Shown here: positions 36,312-47,237 of the stretch, piece after piece
Position numbering within the stretch: the first letter of the stretch is position 1
Layout: the number at the start of each line of letters is the position of its first letter
Assembly (NCBI GenBank): GCA_963932465.1
Contig: OZ010796.1
Coordinates: forward strand, 73,969,974-74,033,973
Origin: Maratus speciosus
Lineage: Eukaryota > Arthropoda > Arachnida > Araneae > Salticidae
Length of the DNA: 64,000 bases
Reading direction: 5' to 3'
Notes under the pieces: model-generated
Seen by the model: the letters and a program-made list of their open reading frames with translations, nothing else
Told to the model about the DNA's origin: nothing
Database searches by the model: none
Made by a program: the position numbers and the translations under genes

Positions 36312-36848
36312 CGGGGTGTTTCTAAATGAATATCGGGGTTTTAACGCTTGGTAGTGTTTATTACATAAAACTTAAAATTATAATTATTACGTAAAATGAA
36401 AGAAAAACTCAAACAGTTTTACGTACAAGCTTACAAGTGTTCAAAGTGAACACCTTTCGTCACATGGCACATATTAAGTCGATAGATCAGTTCTTCCCAA
36501 ACGTTGTTTAGCAAAGAAGTTCTGTTCAGACGCTCACTCGATCTGACGCCATGTGATTTCTACCTGTGGGGGTTCATAAAGGATAGCGTGTATGTGCCTC
36601 CACTACCAGCTGACCGTTGCAGCTGTTGCAACAATGACCCCACAAACACTAATCAACTTTTGGGAAGAACTGAGCTATTGACTTGATGCGTGCCATGTGA
36701 CGATAGGTGCTCGCATTCAACACTTGTAAGCTTGTAGGTAAAACTGTTTGAGTTGCTCTTTTATTTTATGTATTAATTATAACTTTAAGTTTTATGTAAT
36801 AAATACTACCATGCGTTAAAACTCCGATATTCATTTAGAAATACCCCG
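36312..36848. mobile_element. 537-bp mariner-derived foldback element
   Basis: TA flanks both sides (36310-36311 and 36849-36850). The ends are CGGGGTGTTTCTAAATGAAT and its near-complement, and the inverted repeat continues for nearly 200 bp on each side. The central remainder encodes a transposase fragment, so this is an internal deletion product whose ends were duplicated in inverse order. Confidence 0.8.
36504..36686 (+). pseudogene. Transposase fragment (Tc1/mariner-type DDE domain)
   Basis: The frame contains DLTPCDFYLWGFIKDSVYVP, which carries the PCD aspartate (third catalytic residue) and the FxLWG segment of a mariner-like DDE domain. Everything upstream of the third catalytic block is missing. 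It is a remnant inside a non-autonomous element. Confidence 0.75.
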
Positions 36849-37013
36849 TACACTACAACATGCCTACTCTACGATATGGTATGATCGCATTGATCGTTCA
36901 TTTACAGGGACACTCAAAATATGAATTCCATTACATTATGGTCTACGAGGAAAAATCGTTTGCGGTTTATTTTATTAATGTTACACTATTTCAAACATAT
37001 TGGAATTGATATA

Positions 37014-38020
37014 GGGAGATGGGGGCACATGTGAACAGTTCACATAAATATAGCTTTTTCTCATAACTGGGTTAATTTCTATAAACAAAAAGTACTCAAT
37101 ATAGTATACAGAGATTTTTTTTACGCATGGTATTTTTTTAATCGCCTTTATAGTTAGTTCTTCTTACTTTTTTAATAGTTATATAAATTCAATAAATTGT
37201 TCACATGTGCCCCACTGGCGCTGTAGTTGTGAACAAAAGCATCCTATACATAGCTGTTTTATAGATGGAAGTAAGCCATCATTGCAAGTTTGGAACAAAT
37301 GAAATAGAAAAATTCGCAAAGTTGTTTAGCGTAATAGTTTTTGTATTAACAATGCATAAAAAATTTTGTAGTAACCCTTTTAGTAAAATGCATAACACTT
37401 ATTGCATTTCAGATAACATTAAATTCATTTAAATTACAATTGAACGTAAACAAGCTTGTTGCTCTTTATGTAATTGCTGACAGATGTGTTTCTGGAAGTT
37501 TCAATCAAAAAATCAACTTTGTATAACGGAAATGTCTTCTATTTCAGGAAAATTATAGATATTGGAGCGAACATTACTTCTCATGAAGTTAACTGAAAGG
37601 AACGGAATCGCAGAATGATTATTGGGTCACTTACGAACTGTTCCTATCTGCCCCCAACTAGTCTGTTCACAAGTGCTCCATATGGCTGCTAGAGTTAAAT
37701 TAATAAAACATTAACATTTCTCAATTTAAGAAGAAAAAAATCTTTATTAGTATTCATAGTATATGTTAAAACATTAAAATTCAAATAAATGAATAAAGTT
37801 ATTCGCTTATCAAGTTGGAACTGAGATTTTACTATTGAGATCTATAAACAATATTTTGGCTACTGAGGACAAATAAAATGTCAAAGAGCTTCAAAACCAT
37901 TTTACCATATGTCTACAGGTTCTACCATCTTTGGTAATTTTTTCAAATAAAAGAAAAATAACTATTGAAAAACTGTGATGTTCACTTCTGCCCCATGTTC
38001 ACTTGTGTCCCCTTCTCCCC
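37014..38020. mobile_element. 1.0-kb TA-flanked element ending GGGAGAWGGGG
   Basis: TA lies on both sides (37012-37013 and 38021-38022). The left end GGGAGATGGGGGCACATGTG pairs with the right end CACTTGTGTCCCCTTCTCCC, followed by paired GTTCAC motifs. Internal sites such as GTTCACATGTGCCCC near 37199 echo the ends. No transposase was recognised. Confidence 0.75.
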
Positions 38021-38723
38021 TATATCTCTAAGGTGCACTGCAAGATATTTACTATAAAGTAGGATGTGCAAGCCTTCATCATTGCTATACAGGGACACAC
38101 AAAATAAGTCGTGTACAGTACTCTATATGAATAATAATTCCTGGATGTGAGTTTTCTTTTGTAGTACGCGTTTTTAAATTAAACTTTAAAAAAATATATT
38201 TTTTAGTGTGTGTAAATTCTACATATCACATACAGGGCTGCACAAAACATCTGAAGCACATTTCCGTTTATTACAAAAAATTCTTGAACGGAAATTTTCA
38301 ACAGTGCTATGTGTTTTCTAATTGAACTCAATTTTAGCATACTGTGTATTATATGATAAATCTATAGTTCATGTATAGGGCAGCACAAAAAATCAGATTT
38401 TTTTTTTTTTTTTTTTTGAGGGGAATTGACGAAATTGTGTTTTCAAATGTGTTATGCGTTTTACAAATTGTTTATTTAGACTTTTTTTTCCCACCTTATT
38501 AAGCAGTGAAGTTTCATTATTCTTCTGAATGTGTTGGAAAGTGTTTCATAATCTATTTTTCTTTCTTGTTTAAAGATTTTTTGACTCTTTTAATGTAGTT
38601 ATGATCTATTTTGACCAACTCTCGATATTTGTTTGAAGATTGTTTAAATGTGTTATACAAGATTAGAAATAGTTTTATTTAGCAGATTTCGATATATTTT
38701 TATTCTAACAGTTTGATCGGTAG

Positions 38724-38817
38724 GAAGCGCTCATAACACCATTGCAGTTGTTTTTTATATTTTTTTTATACACATCTTAACATATAGAAAAAACTATGAT
38801 GGTGTTATGAACACTTC
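38724..38817. repeat. 94-bp imperfect hairpin
   Basis: GAAGCGCTCATAACACCAT pairs with ATGGTGTTATGAACACTTC, with about 30 paired bases in each arm. It could be a tiny MITE; a transcribed hairpin is possible but unsupported. Confidence 0.6.
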
Positions 38818-39745
38818 ATACTGAAAAAAAATTAAATTGATGCAATATATTGTTTATCTACTGCCAAAAGTATTTAACAAATATTAATAGTTTCCGAGGG
38901 AAAAGTACATCATTGTCAGCTTCTTTCCATGCGTTCACCCCAGCTATTGTTGCACCCCTTAATTAGCATAATCACATGCGTTTATTTGTTATCTATCATT
39001 ATAATTTTTTCACATATCTATGAAAAAAGCCCTCCCCTGCATGTATAGAGACAAAGTTGAACGACATTTTTAGGTGCTTGTAACAGCGGAAGCTATATAC
39101 AACTATAAACTACAACTATAACTTATAGTACATACGTAATACTTCTACCTCTTCTCCAGCTAGAGTTTTCCGAGACAAAGAAAAAGAGAGGATACTATGT
39201 TTCAACCCTTCTTGCCTATCACGTGATCAAGATAGGCTGGTATCCACACATATTCGAACTACCATATGATCAAGGTTGGCTGAAAGGCAGCCCAGATCAG
39301 CTGAATACCGCGGCCTGTCTTTTTGAGTGACTGCATCCTACAGGTCTGCACTGGCCCGGTCCTGGCGGCAAAATGAGAGTGAACTTTCAGCCGGCCGGGC
39401 CGGCAGAATTAGGACAATTTTTTCAACGGGCCGGGCCGGTAAAAAATTGAACAGTCTTGTTGGGCCTGGCCGATTAAAAAAATTTAGCGGGACTACCCGT
39501 CCGTTATAAACATGTAAACAAAGACTATAACACACGAGCCACTTTCAATGAATATGAATTTCGCGAGAATAAGTATAAATGTGCGTCACGAACCGAACTA
39601 GTTTGACAACGTCAGTACAAAAAGGCAACATGTCCAGCGTAGAGATCGGCATCGGACAGTTACATGGTGTCTAAGCCCGGGCTTAATTTTTTCAGCAGAC
39701 TCGTGCCGGGCCGAGACCAGGCTTGCATTTTTTTTCTACATAGTG

Positions 39746-42261
39746 CACTGTAAACAATTTTCAGAAACGTTTCCGAAAGTAACGGAGACCTGTGCTGCAC
39801 GATACTAACGGAAAGGTTTCAGATTCGAGCAGAACTGTTTCGGTTATAATACGGAACATTTCCGATTCGAAATGAAAGGTTTCTGAATATATCGGAAACC
39901 TTTCATTACGGATCGGAAAGGTTTCTGAATACACACAAAATCTTTCTGAACACTAAGAAATGTTTCAGAATGTATAGGAAACCTTTTATTACGAATCGGA
40001 AAGGTTTCTGAATATATATGGAACCTTTCTGAAGACGAGGATTATTTTAAAATTTACATAAAAAGCAAAAATAACTGTACTAAAATTACTTGCAGGTGCA
40101 TACATATAATATAAAATCATTTAAAATACATTAGAAAATCTCAAAAATACATTAAAATTTTTAATGTATTTTTAAGATATTTCTAATATATTTTAAATAA
40201 TTTTATATTATGTGCAATGCACCTGCAAGAAGTTTTAGTACATTTATTTGAGCTTTTTTATATGAATTTTAATTATTTACTCAAGTTGAATTTAGCACTA
40301 GTATTTAAACATTCAATTATTGAAGATTATTTTGTGAAAGGGGCTTAGTTTAGTAAAATGGATTTTGTGAAGAAGCCAGTTTTATTAAATTAATTTTTAT
40401 GAAAGAGTCTTATATGGAAGTTCATTTCTGAATGATCTTTTTCTGAGGTTTTTTATTATATATATATATATATATATCTGCTTGGATTTATTCTGAAAAA
40501 AAAATCAATAATATTATACCTTTTTCATAATTTAGATGAAATTTATTGCGTTTTAACATCTTGCAGCGATATTTTTTTAACCATGCGGATTAACAAGTAA
40601 CATTAAAGTTCATGAACTGTATTATTATTGAAAATGGAATGATAAATTCTTTCGAAAAGCGTTTTATTTATTTTTTTAATCATTTATAGCATTATTTTTA
40701 CTTATTATTTTAGTTCTTTATTAGCGTTTCTTTGTTGCACAGACATTTTATTACATAACATTTTATTATTATTAGTGCATGTAAATAAGATATGATTGCA
40801 ATTTATGTTATCGTTGATTCAATATCATATTATGTTTTTCACAGCATAATATTAATAAATTAAAATGCCTTATAACTTAAAGCAAGAAATTGTGTGTACT
40901 ATATTTTCATAAAATAAGCTGATGGTTAATAATCTAGAAATTTTCAATTTTGTTTATTGTAAAGTGCATAAGTTAAATAACAACAATAGTATCTTTTTTT
41001 TTTTTTTTTTTTTTTCACAATTCAGCCTTGCAAAATCAGAAGAAAACATTTTTCTTTTCAAGCAAGAATATTTAGATGAACAAGTAAAATTGAAATCGCA
41101 AAAAAATGCAATGGTTAATTTTTTCGAAGCATTAAAAAAAGAAAGAAAAAAAAGTGTGTTTGTGGGGGGTGGGGGGGGGGGGATTTACATATCTGAACCT
41201 GAGTACTAAACAAGTTAATGATCTAAAACGATTCTTTTTATTTTTCTATCAAAATTTGAGGAGAAAATAGGTGAATATAAAAAATGAATTTTTGAAAGCT
41301 TTTTGGTAAACAGCAAAACAAATGAATCAATTTTATTTACTATAATGAATTATAAAAATAAATCCTATAATTGTAAGAATAGTTTACTGTTTATTTTTAC
41401 TCACAATACTGTATTTTTTGCATAAAAGCAATCAATAATAAAGAAGTAAAATGACAATGAACCTTCAGCTTGTTTGATTAAAATATAATACGTAAATTTC
41501 CTTTAAAGTTATAACGCATTTAATAATTTGTTAAGAACACGCTGTGAAAAGGAGAATACGATAGCGCAATCAGTATGAACATCAAGTTTAACTATATTAT
41601 CTTATTTTCATGCACACATTTATATATACTATTACAATAAAAAAACAGATAAAACAAAGTCTGATATATTTAAAAATAAATAGGTTATTAATTTCTTTTC
41701 GTGTATTGCAACAAAGAAAACTAATAAAGAAGTAAGTAATAATAAATAATAGTAAGTAAAAGTAATACTGTAGATGATTAAAAAAAAAAAAACACTTACC
41801 CAGAATTACGATCGTTCCGTGTACAATAATGCTAAATTTCCAAAGCTCTAAAAAAGTCCATTGGTAATATCCAAGGTACATTTCTTGCATAATTTTAAAA
41901 CGCAATAAAAAATACCCACAAAATATAACAAAAATGTTATAATATTGGTTTTTTTTTTTTTTCAAAATATAAACGAATTCAAATACACGTGGTACAGCGT
42001 AAATTTCCCTACGCCGCCATCTCAAACAACCTGAGTTGACTTTCACTTTAGGCGATTGCTTCCGGTTTCAGCGTAAGGAGAAATAGTGTGAAATACTTGG
42101 AGCGCATGCGTACAGGCGCTTTCGCTGTTTCATGAAAAGTAAACTGAAACAACCAGGAACTTTCCCGGTTGTTTCGGAAAATAGAAATAGCTGTCACATA
42201 TCGGATACTATCAGAAATGTTCCTGTTAGAATAGTAAACGTTCCAACTATTTTTTACAGTG
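39746..42261. mobile_element. 2.5-kb element ending CACTGT, with GGAAAGGTTTC repeats
   Basis: It starts CACTGTAAACAATTTTC and ends ATTTTTTACAGTG, with TG on both sides (39744-39745 and 42262-42263). Near the left end GGAAAGGTTTC and its complement alternate several times (39809-40020). The rest is AT-rich, with a TA run near 40460. Near the right end a CGCATGCG lies within about 160 bp of the terminus. The ORF at 41597-42046 (- strand) is AT-driven. CACT-type ends resemble CACTA or Chapaev elements, which is inference. Confidence 0.6.
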
Positions 42262-42380
42262 TGGAGCCGGGCCGGAACTGGACTTAATTGTTCTCAAGAT
42301 GTGTAGAGCAGGCAATAGGTTTTGTAAATATATTAATAGCGATGGTGAACTTTTGTTAACATATTCTTTGGAAATATACC

Positions 42381-42791
42381 TTAAGGTGGTTCTCAAATTC
42401 ACTGCTCAACAACTCGAAATTTTGACACCTTTTCTGGCTAACTTTTAACTGTAAAGGCATAAAATTGACAGGCCTGACTATTGAAGAGATTTAGAATCGA
42501 ATAGTTTCCCATTTTCGATGAATAACTTGCTTAGCGAGATATGATATTCTTGTCACGTGACTGCAGGTTTTTCTTCTTTCCCGTGCTATCGCTTCCGGAA
42601 ATTCTATTCAAAACGGTAACTTTGAAAGTATGTTCTCAAAGATATATTGCCTTTATCAAGAGATCGATAACGCCATTCGACTACATAGTTTCTGAGTAAT
42701 AAAACACATGCCAATCTTATGCATTTTCAAAAGTAAATGAATTCAGAAATGTGTCAAAAAGTACCTCCTTTGTATTTGAAAATAGCCTTAA
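42381..42791. mobile_element. TTAA-flanked family G, copy G3
   Basis: It begins TTAAGGTGGTTCTCAAATTC and ends GAAAATAGCCTTAA. It shares GTCACGTGA, CTTCCGGAAATTC and CTTTGAAAGTATGTTCTCA with the other copies, and it is about 410 bp and uninterrupted. It lies in hAT 1 at the place where G4 lies in hAT 2, in mirror orientation. Confidence 0.75.
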
Positions 42792-43329
42792 TAAAGGACA
42801 TAAAAACTTTTTCACAAATCTACTTTTTATTATACAGATTCAAAAGATAAGATGTTTTTAACACTCCTTTTTTTCTTTTATTCTAAACTACATTAATTTT
42901 TTAATGAATCCTTATTTGAACGTTGAAACGTCTAAGAATCTAAGTAATCATTAATGTTGCCATTGAGTATTACAATAATACATACGGTAATGTTGCCATT
43001 GAGTCTTGCGAACACATCGTAATTTTAAAATATTCTGTAAAATCATCCCATAAATATGTATGCAGTATTCTTTAAAGGAATCTTAATTGTATGTTAAGAG
43101 AAATCTGCATTTTTTTAGAAATTGATTCGGGCCTTATTTGATTTTTCTACGGGCCGGGCCGAGCCTGTTTTTACTGATTTTTCTACGGACCGGGCCATCA
43201 ACTGTGAAAATATAAACAGGCAGGGCCGTGCTCGGGCCGAACTTTTAATTTCTACACCGGTCCGGGCCAAGATAGCTTTCGTTCGAACCTAGCCCGGGCC
43301 TGGAAACTCCGGCCCGTGCACCCATGCAG

Positions 43330-44729
43330 TAGAGGTCTGCACGGGCCGGAATTTCCAGGCCCGGGCCCGGCCGAACGAAAGCTATCTTGACCCGGCCCGG
43401 TGTAAAAATTGGAAGTTCGGCCCGAGGTCGGCCCGGCCCGTTTGCATTTTTACAGTTCTCGGCCCGGCCGTACAAAAATCAGTGAAAACAGGCCCGGCCC
43501 GGGCCGGTCCGACAGAATATCTACAAAAAAAGGAAAAAAAAAATCCGTTTTTTCTCAACATACAATTACGATTCTTTTAATGAAAACTACATACATATTT
43601 ATGGGAACATTTTGCAGTATATTTTACATTACTATGATGTTTGCAAAACAGAAAACACACAATAGTAAACATTAACGATTACTTACAGTGTTTTAGTCAT
43701 CGCGTCTACAGACATTTCAAAATGGAAATAAGGATTCATTAAAAGATTAATGTAGTTCATCAGAATAAAGTATTAAAAACATAACTTTTGAAGCTGTATA
43801 ATAAAACGTAGATTTGTGAAAATATTTCTCTCATTTTTAAGGCTTTTCTCAAATCCAAAGGAGCTACATTTCGACACATTTATGAATTCTTTTCTTTTCG
43901 GAAACGCGTAAGATTGGCAGGTATTCTTATTCAGAAGCTATGTATATGTCGTTTTTGTCATAGATAAAAGCAATATATCTTTCTGAAAATACTGTCAAAG
44001 TTGGCGTTTTGAATCGAATTTCCGGAAGCGATGGCACAGGAAAGGAGAAAAATGTACAGTCACGTGACAGGAATCTCTGTTATCTCTGTAAGTAATTTAT
44101 CAAATATGGAAAAAGCTATTCGTTTCCAAATGCCTTCAATAGGCAGGACTGCCAATTTTATGCCTTTATAGTTAAAACTTTTGTCAGAAAATGTGTCTGA
44201 AAGCTTCGCATTGCTGAGCAGTGAATATGAGAACCACCTTAAGGTATATTTCCAAAGATACTGTTAAGAGAAGTTCATTATCACTATTAATACTACAAAA
44301 CACAATGACTGTTCTACACATCCTGAGATCGGTTAAGACCAGTTCCGTCACGGCACGAGTCTGCTGAAAAAAAAAATTAAACTCGGAATCAGACATCTTG
44401 CAACTGTACGATGCCGATCTCTACGATGGACATGTTACATTTCTGTATTAATGTTGTTAAACTCGCATCGGCTCGTGACGCACATTTATACTTCTCGAGA
44501 AAATCATATTCGTCGAAAATAGCTCGTATTTTATCTGCTTCGCTGAAATTCTTATATCGGACCGATAGTCCCGATTAATTTTTTTGCCGGCCCGGCCCGT
44601 TGAAAAATTTGTCCTAATTCTGCCGCCCGGCCCAGCCCGTTTGAAAATTCGCCTTCATTCCGCCGGCCCGGCCCGCGGGCCGGGCCGGGTACGGGCATCG
44701 GGCCATGCCCGGGCCCGTGCATACCTCTA
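43330..44729. mobile_element. hAT element 2 inserted in the end of hAT element 1
   Basis: It has a perfect 8-bp duplication, CCATGCAG, at 43322-43329 and 44730-44737. The start is TAGAGGTCTGCACGGGCC. The end is GGCCCGTGCATACCTCTA. It is 1400 bp long. Its subterminal GGCCCGGCC blocks, an internal CTCGAGATT-free AT-rich part and the embedded TTAA element mirror hAT 1, so both derive from one family. ORFs in the GC-rich ends (43245-43475 and 44584-44817) are shadows of this simple sequence. Confidence 0.9.
43837..44242. mobile_element. TTAA-flanked family G, copy G4
   Basis: TTAAGGCTTTTCTCAAATCC at the left and ATGAGAACCACCTTAA at the right; 406 bp. It contains TTTTGAATCGAATTTCCGG, CAGTCACGTGACAG and GCAGGACTGCCAATTTTATG. 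It lies within hAT element 2. Confidence 0.78.
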
Positions 44730-44751
44730 CCATGCAGACCTTTACTGCATC

Positions 44752-45310
44752 GTAACCCTTTATATCCTGAATTTTGAATAAAAAAATTGCTTCACTTGAA
44801 TTTACGTTAATGTCCAAAATATCCAGAACAACATATATAATAAAAATTTGACTTTTAGATAATCTTTTTAATTAAAACTGATTTAATATATAGGTAGTTA
44901 GAGCTCTTTTTGCAAAATATTGACAAAAATAATTAGATTCATTAACAAAAAACACTGGTATGGAAATCTCAGTTATAAGAACAGTTACAAGATACTATTC
45001 TTTTAAGAAGAACAGTATCAATAAATGTAGTGTGATCCTATCTGTATCAGAGAAGTATTTAGTATAGTTACAAATTTTTCATATAACTTTTTTTAATAGG
45101 ATAAAAGCTACCCGTAGGTAAATGGTTGAAAACAACCCCATTAAAAAATATTGAGCTTCGATTGTTTCCCTGTGCTTTCTAAATAGGATTCCGCAATTTA
45201 TTTTGTATGAAAAGTGCAATCTATTTTTATTAGTAGACGAATTAAATAAATTTTACATTGAATTTTCTTTAATGATACTTAAAAAGTACCGTCAGGATAT
45301 AAAGGGTTAA
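44752..45310. mobile_element. TTAA MITE (piggyBac-like), copy 5
   Basis: The left AACCCTTTATATCCTGA pairs with the right TCAGGATATAAAGGGTTAA; the left TTAA has decayed to GTAA. It abuts the right duplication of hAT element 1. Confidence 0.7.
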
Positions 45311-45427
45311 TATATTGGAGACACGTCAAAAGTTTCAGCATTGTCGAAAGTTTAGGAAGGCTGAAAAGTTTTGTTACGAGCATGATTTTTTTTTAAATTT
45401 TCTGTCTGTGTAGTATAAATGGATATA

Positions 45428-46236
45428 GGGGAAGGTGGCCTAAAATGGCCCCCTTAAGGGAAAAACTTGTGTAAAATAACATAAGTTTAAATAAAACTTT
45501 AGCCCTTTGCTAGTATATTTTACACTATATTTTGTATTATAAACATATTTTAATATTTTAAACACAAATTGAGTAATGTAAAAAATAGTTTTTTGAAAAA
45601 GTAATAGCTTCAAACACTGGCGATTAATCACAATTAAAATAATAAAACTTTATATAAATCACCATAAAATCAAAGCAATTCACAGGACGCGTTTCGAACT
45701 GGAAAAAATAACAGCCGTCATCAGCTACTGTAAACACGTGTCCGTAAGGGTACAAGGTCACAAATGAAAGGAAAGGGGAAAGAGAGTAACTTACAGAGAG
45801 TGGGACAGGTGGCGCTAGCTGTAAGGTAACAATCACAGAGGAGCACATGCAGAATTGTAAAGTGTTGCCAAGATGATAGAAAATATTTTATCCGGCAACA
45901 TGGCCGCCCAGTTTAGGTCATATTATTGGATGACGACGAGAAACATAACAAACTTAGCAATTGTAATTAATATTTAAAAACATACTCATACTTCTGTACA
46001 TTAAAGACTGTATATCTAAATAAATATGAAAGCTTACCATATAACAGATGTTATAAAAGCAATTTTTTTAAAGAATTCTATTCAGACGCGTAATACTGCG
46101 ATCGCTTGAATGCTGTCAGTGCTTTTTTTTCACTTGGCACAACTAGTTTGTACTAGTTCGGTAAATAGCACGACTGTCTGGAAAAAAACATATGTGGATC
46201 GTTTTGCCGCTAGGAGCATTTTAGGCCACCTTCCCC
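45428..46236. mobile_element. 809-bp TA-flanked element ending GGGGAAGGTGGCC
   Basis: TA lies on both sides (45426-45427 and 46237-46238). GGGGAAGGTGGCCTAAAATG is complemented by CATTTTAGGCCACCTTCCCC, 20 matching bases. No transposase was recognised. Its GGGG-rich ends resemble those at 37014-38020. Confidence 0.82.
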
Positions 46237-46347
46237 TACACACACAGGCATTTCTTTTTCTTTTTTAATAATGTTATATTAATTTCCAAGATATACACAA
46301 TTAACAATACCTCATAAGTCAAATTAATTACATTCAACGATAAATTA

Positions 46348-46522
46348 CCGTAATTTCTGGTGTATAATCCGCGGATCAAACAATTCTGTTTGAGCCCAGA
46401 AATTTTATTTAGTAATTGAAGACAAATATTTACCGTTATCTGACAAGTTACATTTTATTTTTAAAAATTTCTGGGTCGAAATATGATTATTTGATCCGCG
46501 GATTGTACGCCGGAAATTACGG
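46348..46522. mobile_element. 175-bp palindromic MITE
   Basis: TA flanks both sides. CCGTAATTTCTGGTGTATAA and TCCGCGGATCAAA on the left are complemented by TTTGATCCGCGGAT and GGAAATTACGG on the right. Confidence 0.85.
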
Positions 46523-47029
46523 TACATTGCGTGTAAACGTTCAATTTATAGTTTAACTTCTGCAAAAACTAATACAAAAGTATTGAAAAGTACTGTAAGG
46601 TGGCCATAATTAGACTGACAGTACCCATCTAGTTCTGTAGCGCGATCTAATTGCGAGCATGGAGCAAAATTTTGTAAAATGGTTAGTTAAACAAGACGGA
46701 GGATGGAGAAAAAATAAGTTTCAAATGTGACCGCTAGAGTAATATCTATGTGTCTCTATGTAATAGAAAAGAGTTTTGAAAAATGCAGAATCAATACTGA
46801 AATAAAATTACCATTTACTTAGATATTCAATTCAGGTTCAATGTCACCTCAGTTTTCGTGGAGCACACCTTGCATTCTGTGCACGGCTTTCATAACCGCT
46901 TTATGACTTTCATATATGTATATACTAAATCTAGGGGTCAGTCAAATGAAAACCGAACGCTCTAAAATGTGAGAATGGAAATCTTTTATTCAAAAATAAT
47001 TGCTAGAACTGTTAAGATAGTATAACACT

Positions 47030-47215
47030 GGGAGACGTGACGATCAGTTCCAGTCTTGTAGAAAGAGTTAGGTTGCTGACGGATCCAGAACCTCATCCAC
47101 TCTTGCAGTTCCTCGTCTGAATGAAACCGACGTCCACGAATGTATTCTTTCAAGGAGCCAAATCAGTGGGGCATGTCAGTAACATGTAGTGTTCGCCATA
47201 GACAGCAGACATGGG
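47030..47215 (-). pseudogene. mariner transposase C-terminal fragment
   Basis: The - strand reads LKEYIRGRRFHSDEELQEWM and then RFWIRQQPNSFYKTGTD, the conserved region that follows the last catalytic aspartate in mariner transposases. Upstream the frame is broken (stop within the former YSPDLAPCD region). A hAT element interrupts the gene about 15-20 bp further upstream. Confidence 0.82.
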
Positions 47216-47237
47216 ACGAGGAATTTCGCGTGTTCCA

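Larger units (their letters stand above)
36100..38470 (+). repeat. Diverged ACAGGGACACACAAAA repeat units, interrupted twice
   Basis: Related segments occur near 36196 (ACAGAGACATTCAAAAG), 36905, 38091, 38233 and 38377. Several are followed by a block like GAATTCCATTACAT and TACGAGGAAAAAT. Two TA-flanked transposons, at 36312-36848 and 37014-38020, separate the units. Confidence 0.55.
39339..44744. mobile_element. hAT element 1 (non-autonomous), hosting three other elements
   Basis: Flanked by CTGCATCC (39331-39338) and CTGCATCG (44745-44752), a 7/8 match. The start is TACAGGTCTGCACTGG. The end is ATGCAGACCTTTA, the complement of TAAAGGTCTGCAT. The subterminal DNA is GC-rich with repeated GGCCGGGCC. 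It is interrupted by a CACTG-ended element (39746-42261), a TTAA element (42381-42791) and a second hAT (43330-44729) only 15 bp from its right end. Its own sequence is about 1.4-1.5 kb. No transposase is visible. Confidence 0.8.

Noticed and set aside
39327..39535. Overlapping ORFs on both strands in GGCCGGGCC-rich DNA (also 43245-43475, 43409-43675 and 44584-44817)
   Set aside because: They are produced by the simple GC-rich subterminal repeats of two hAT elements, and both strands read equally well.
41597..42046. 149-residue hydrophobic ORF on the - strand
   Set aside because: It is rich in Phe, Ile, Tyr and Lys as expected from AT-rich DNA, lies inside a CACTG-ended transposon, and has no family motif.
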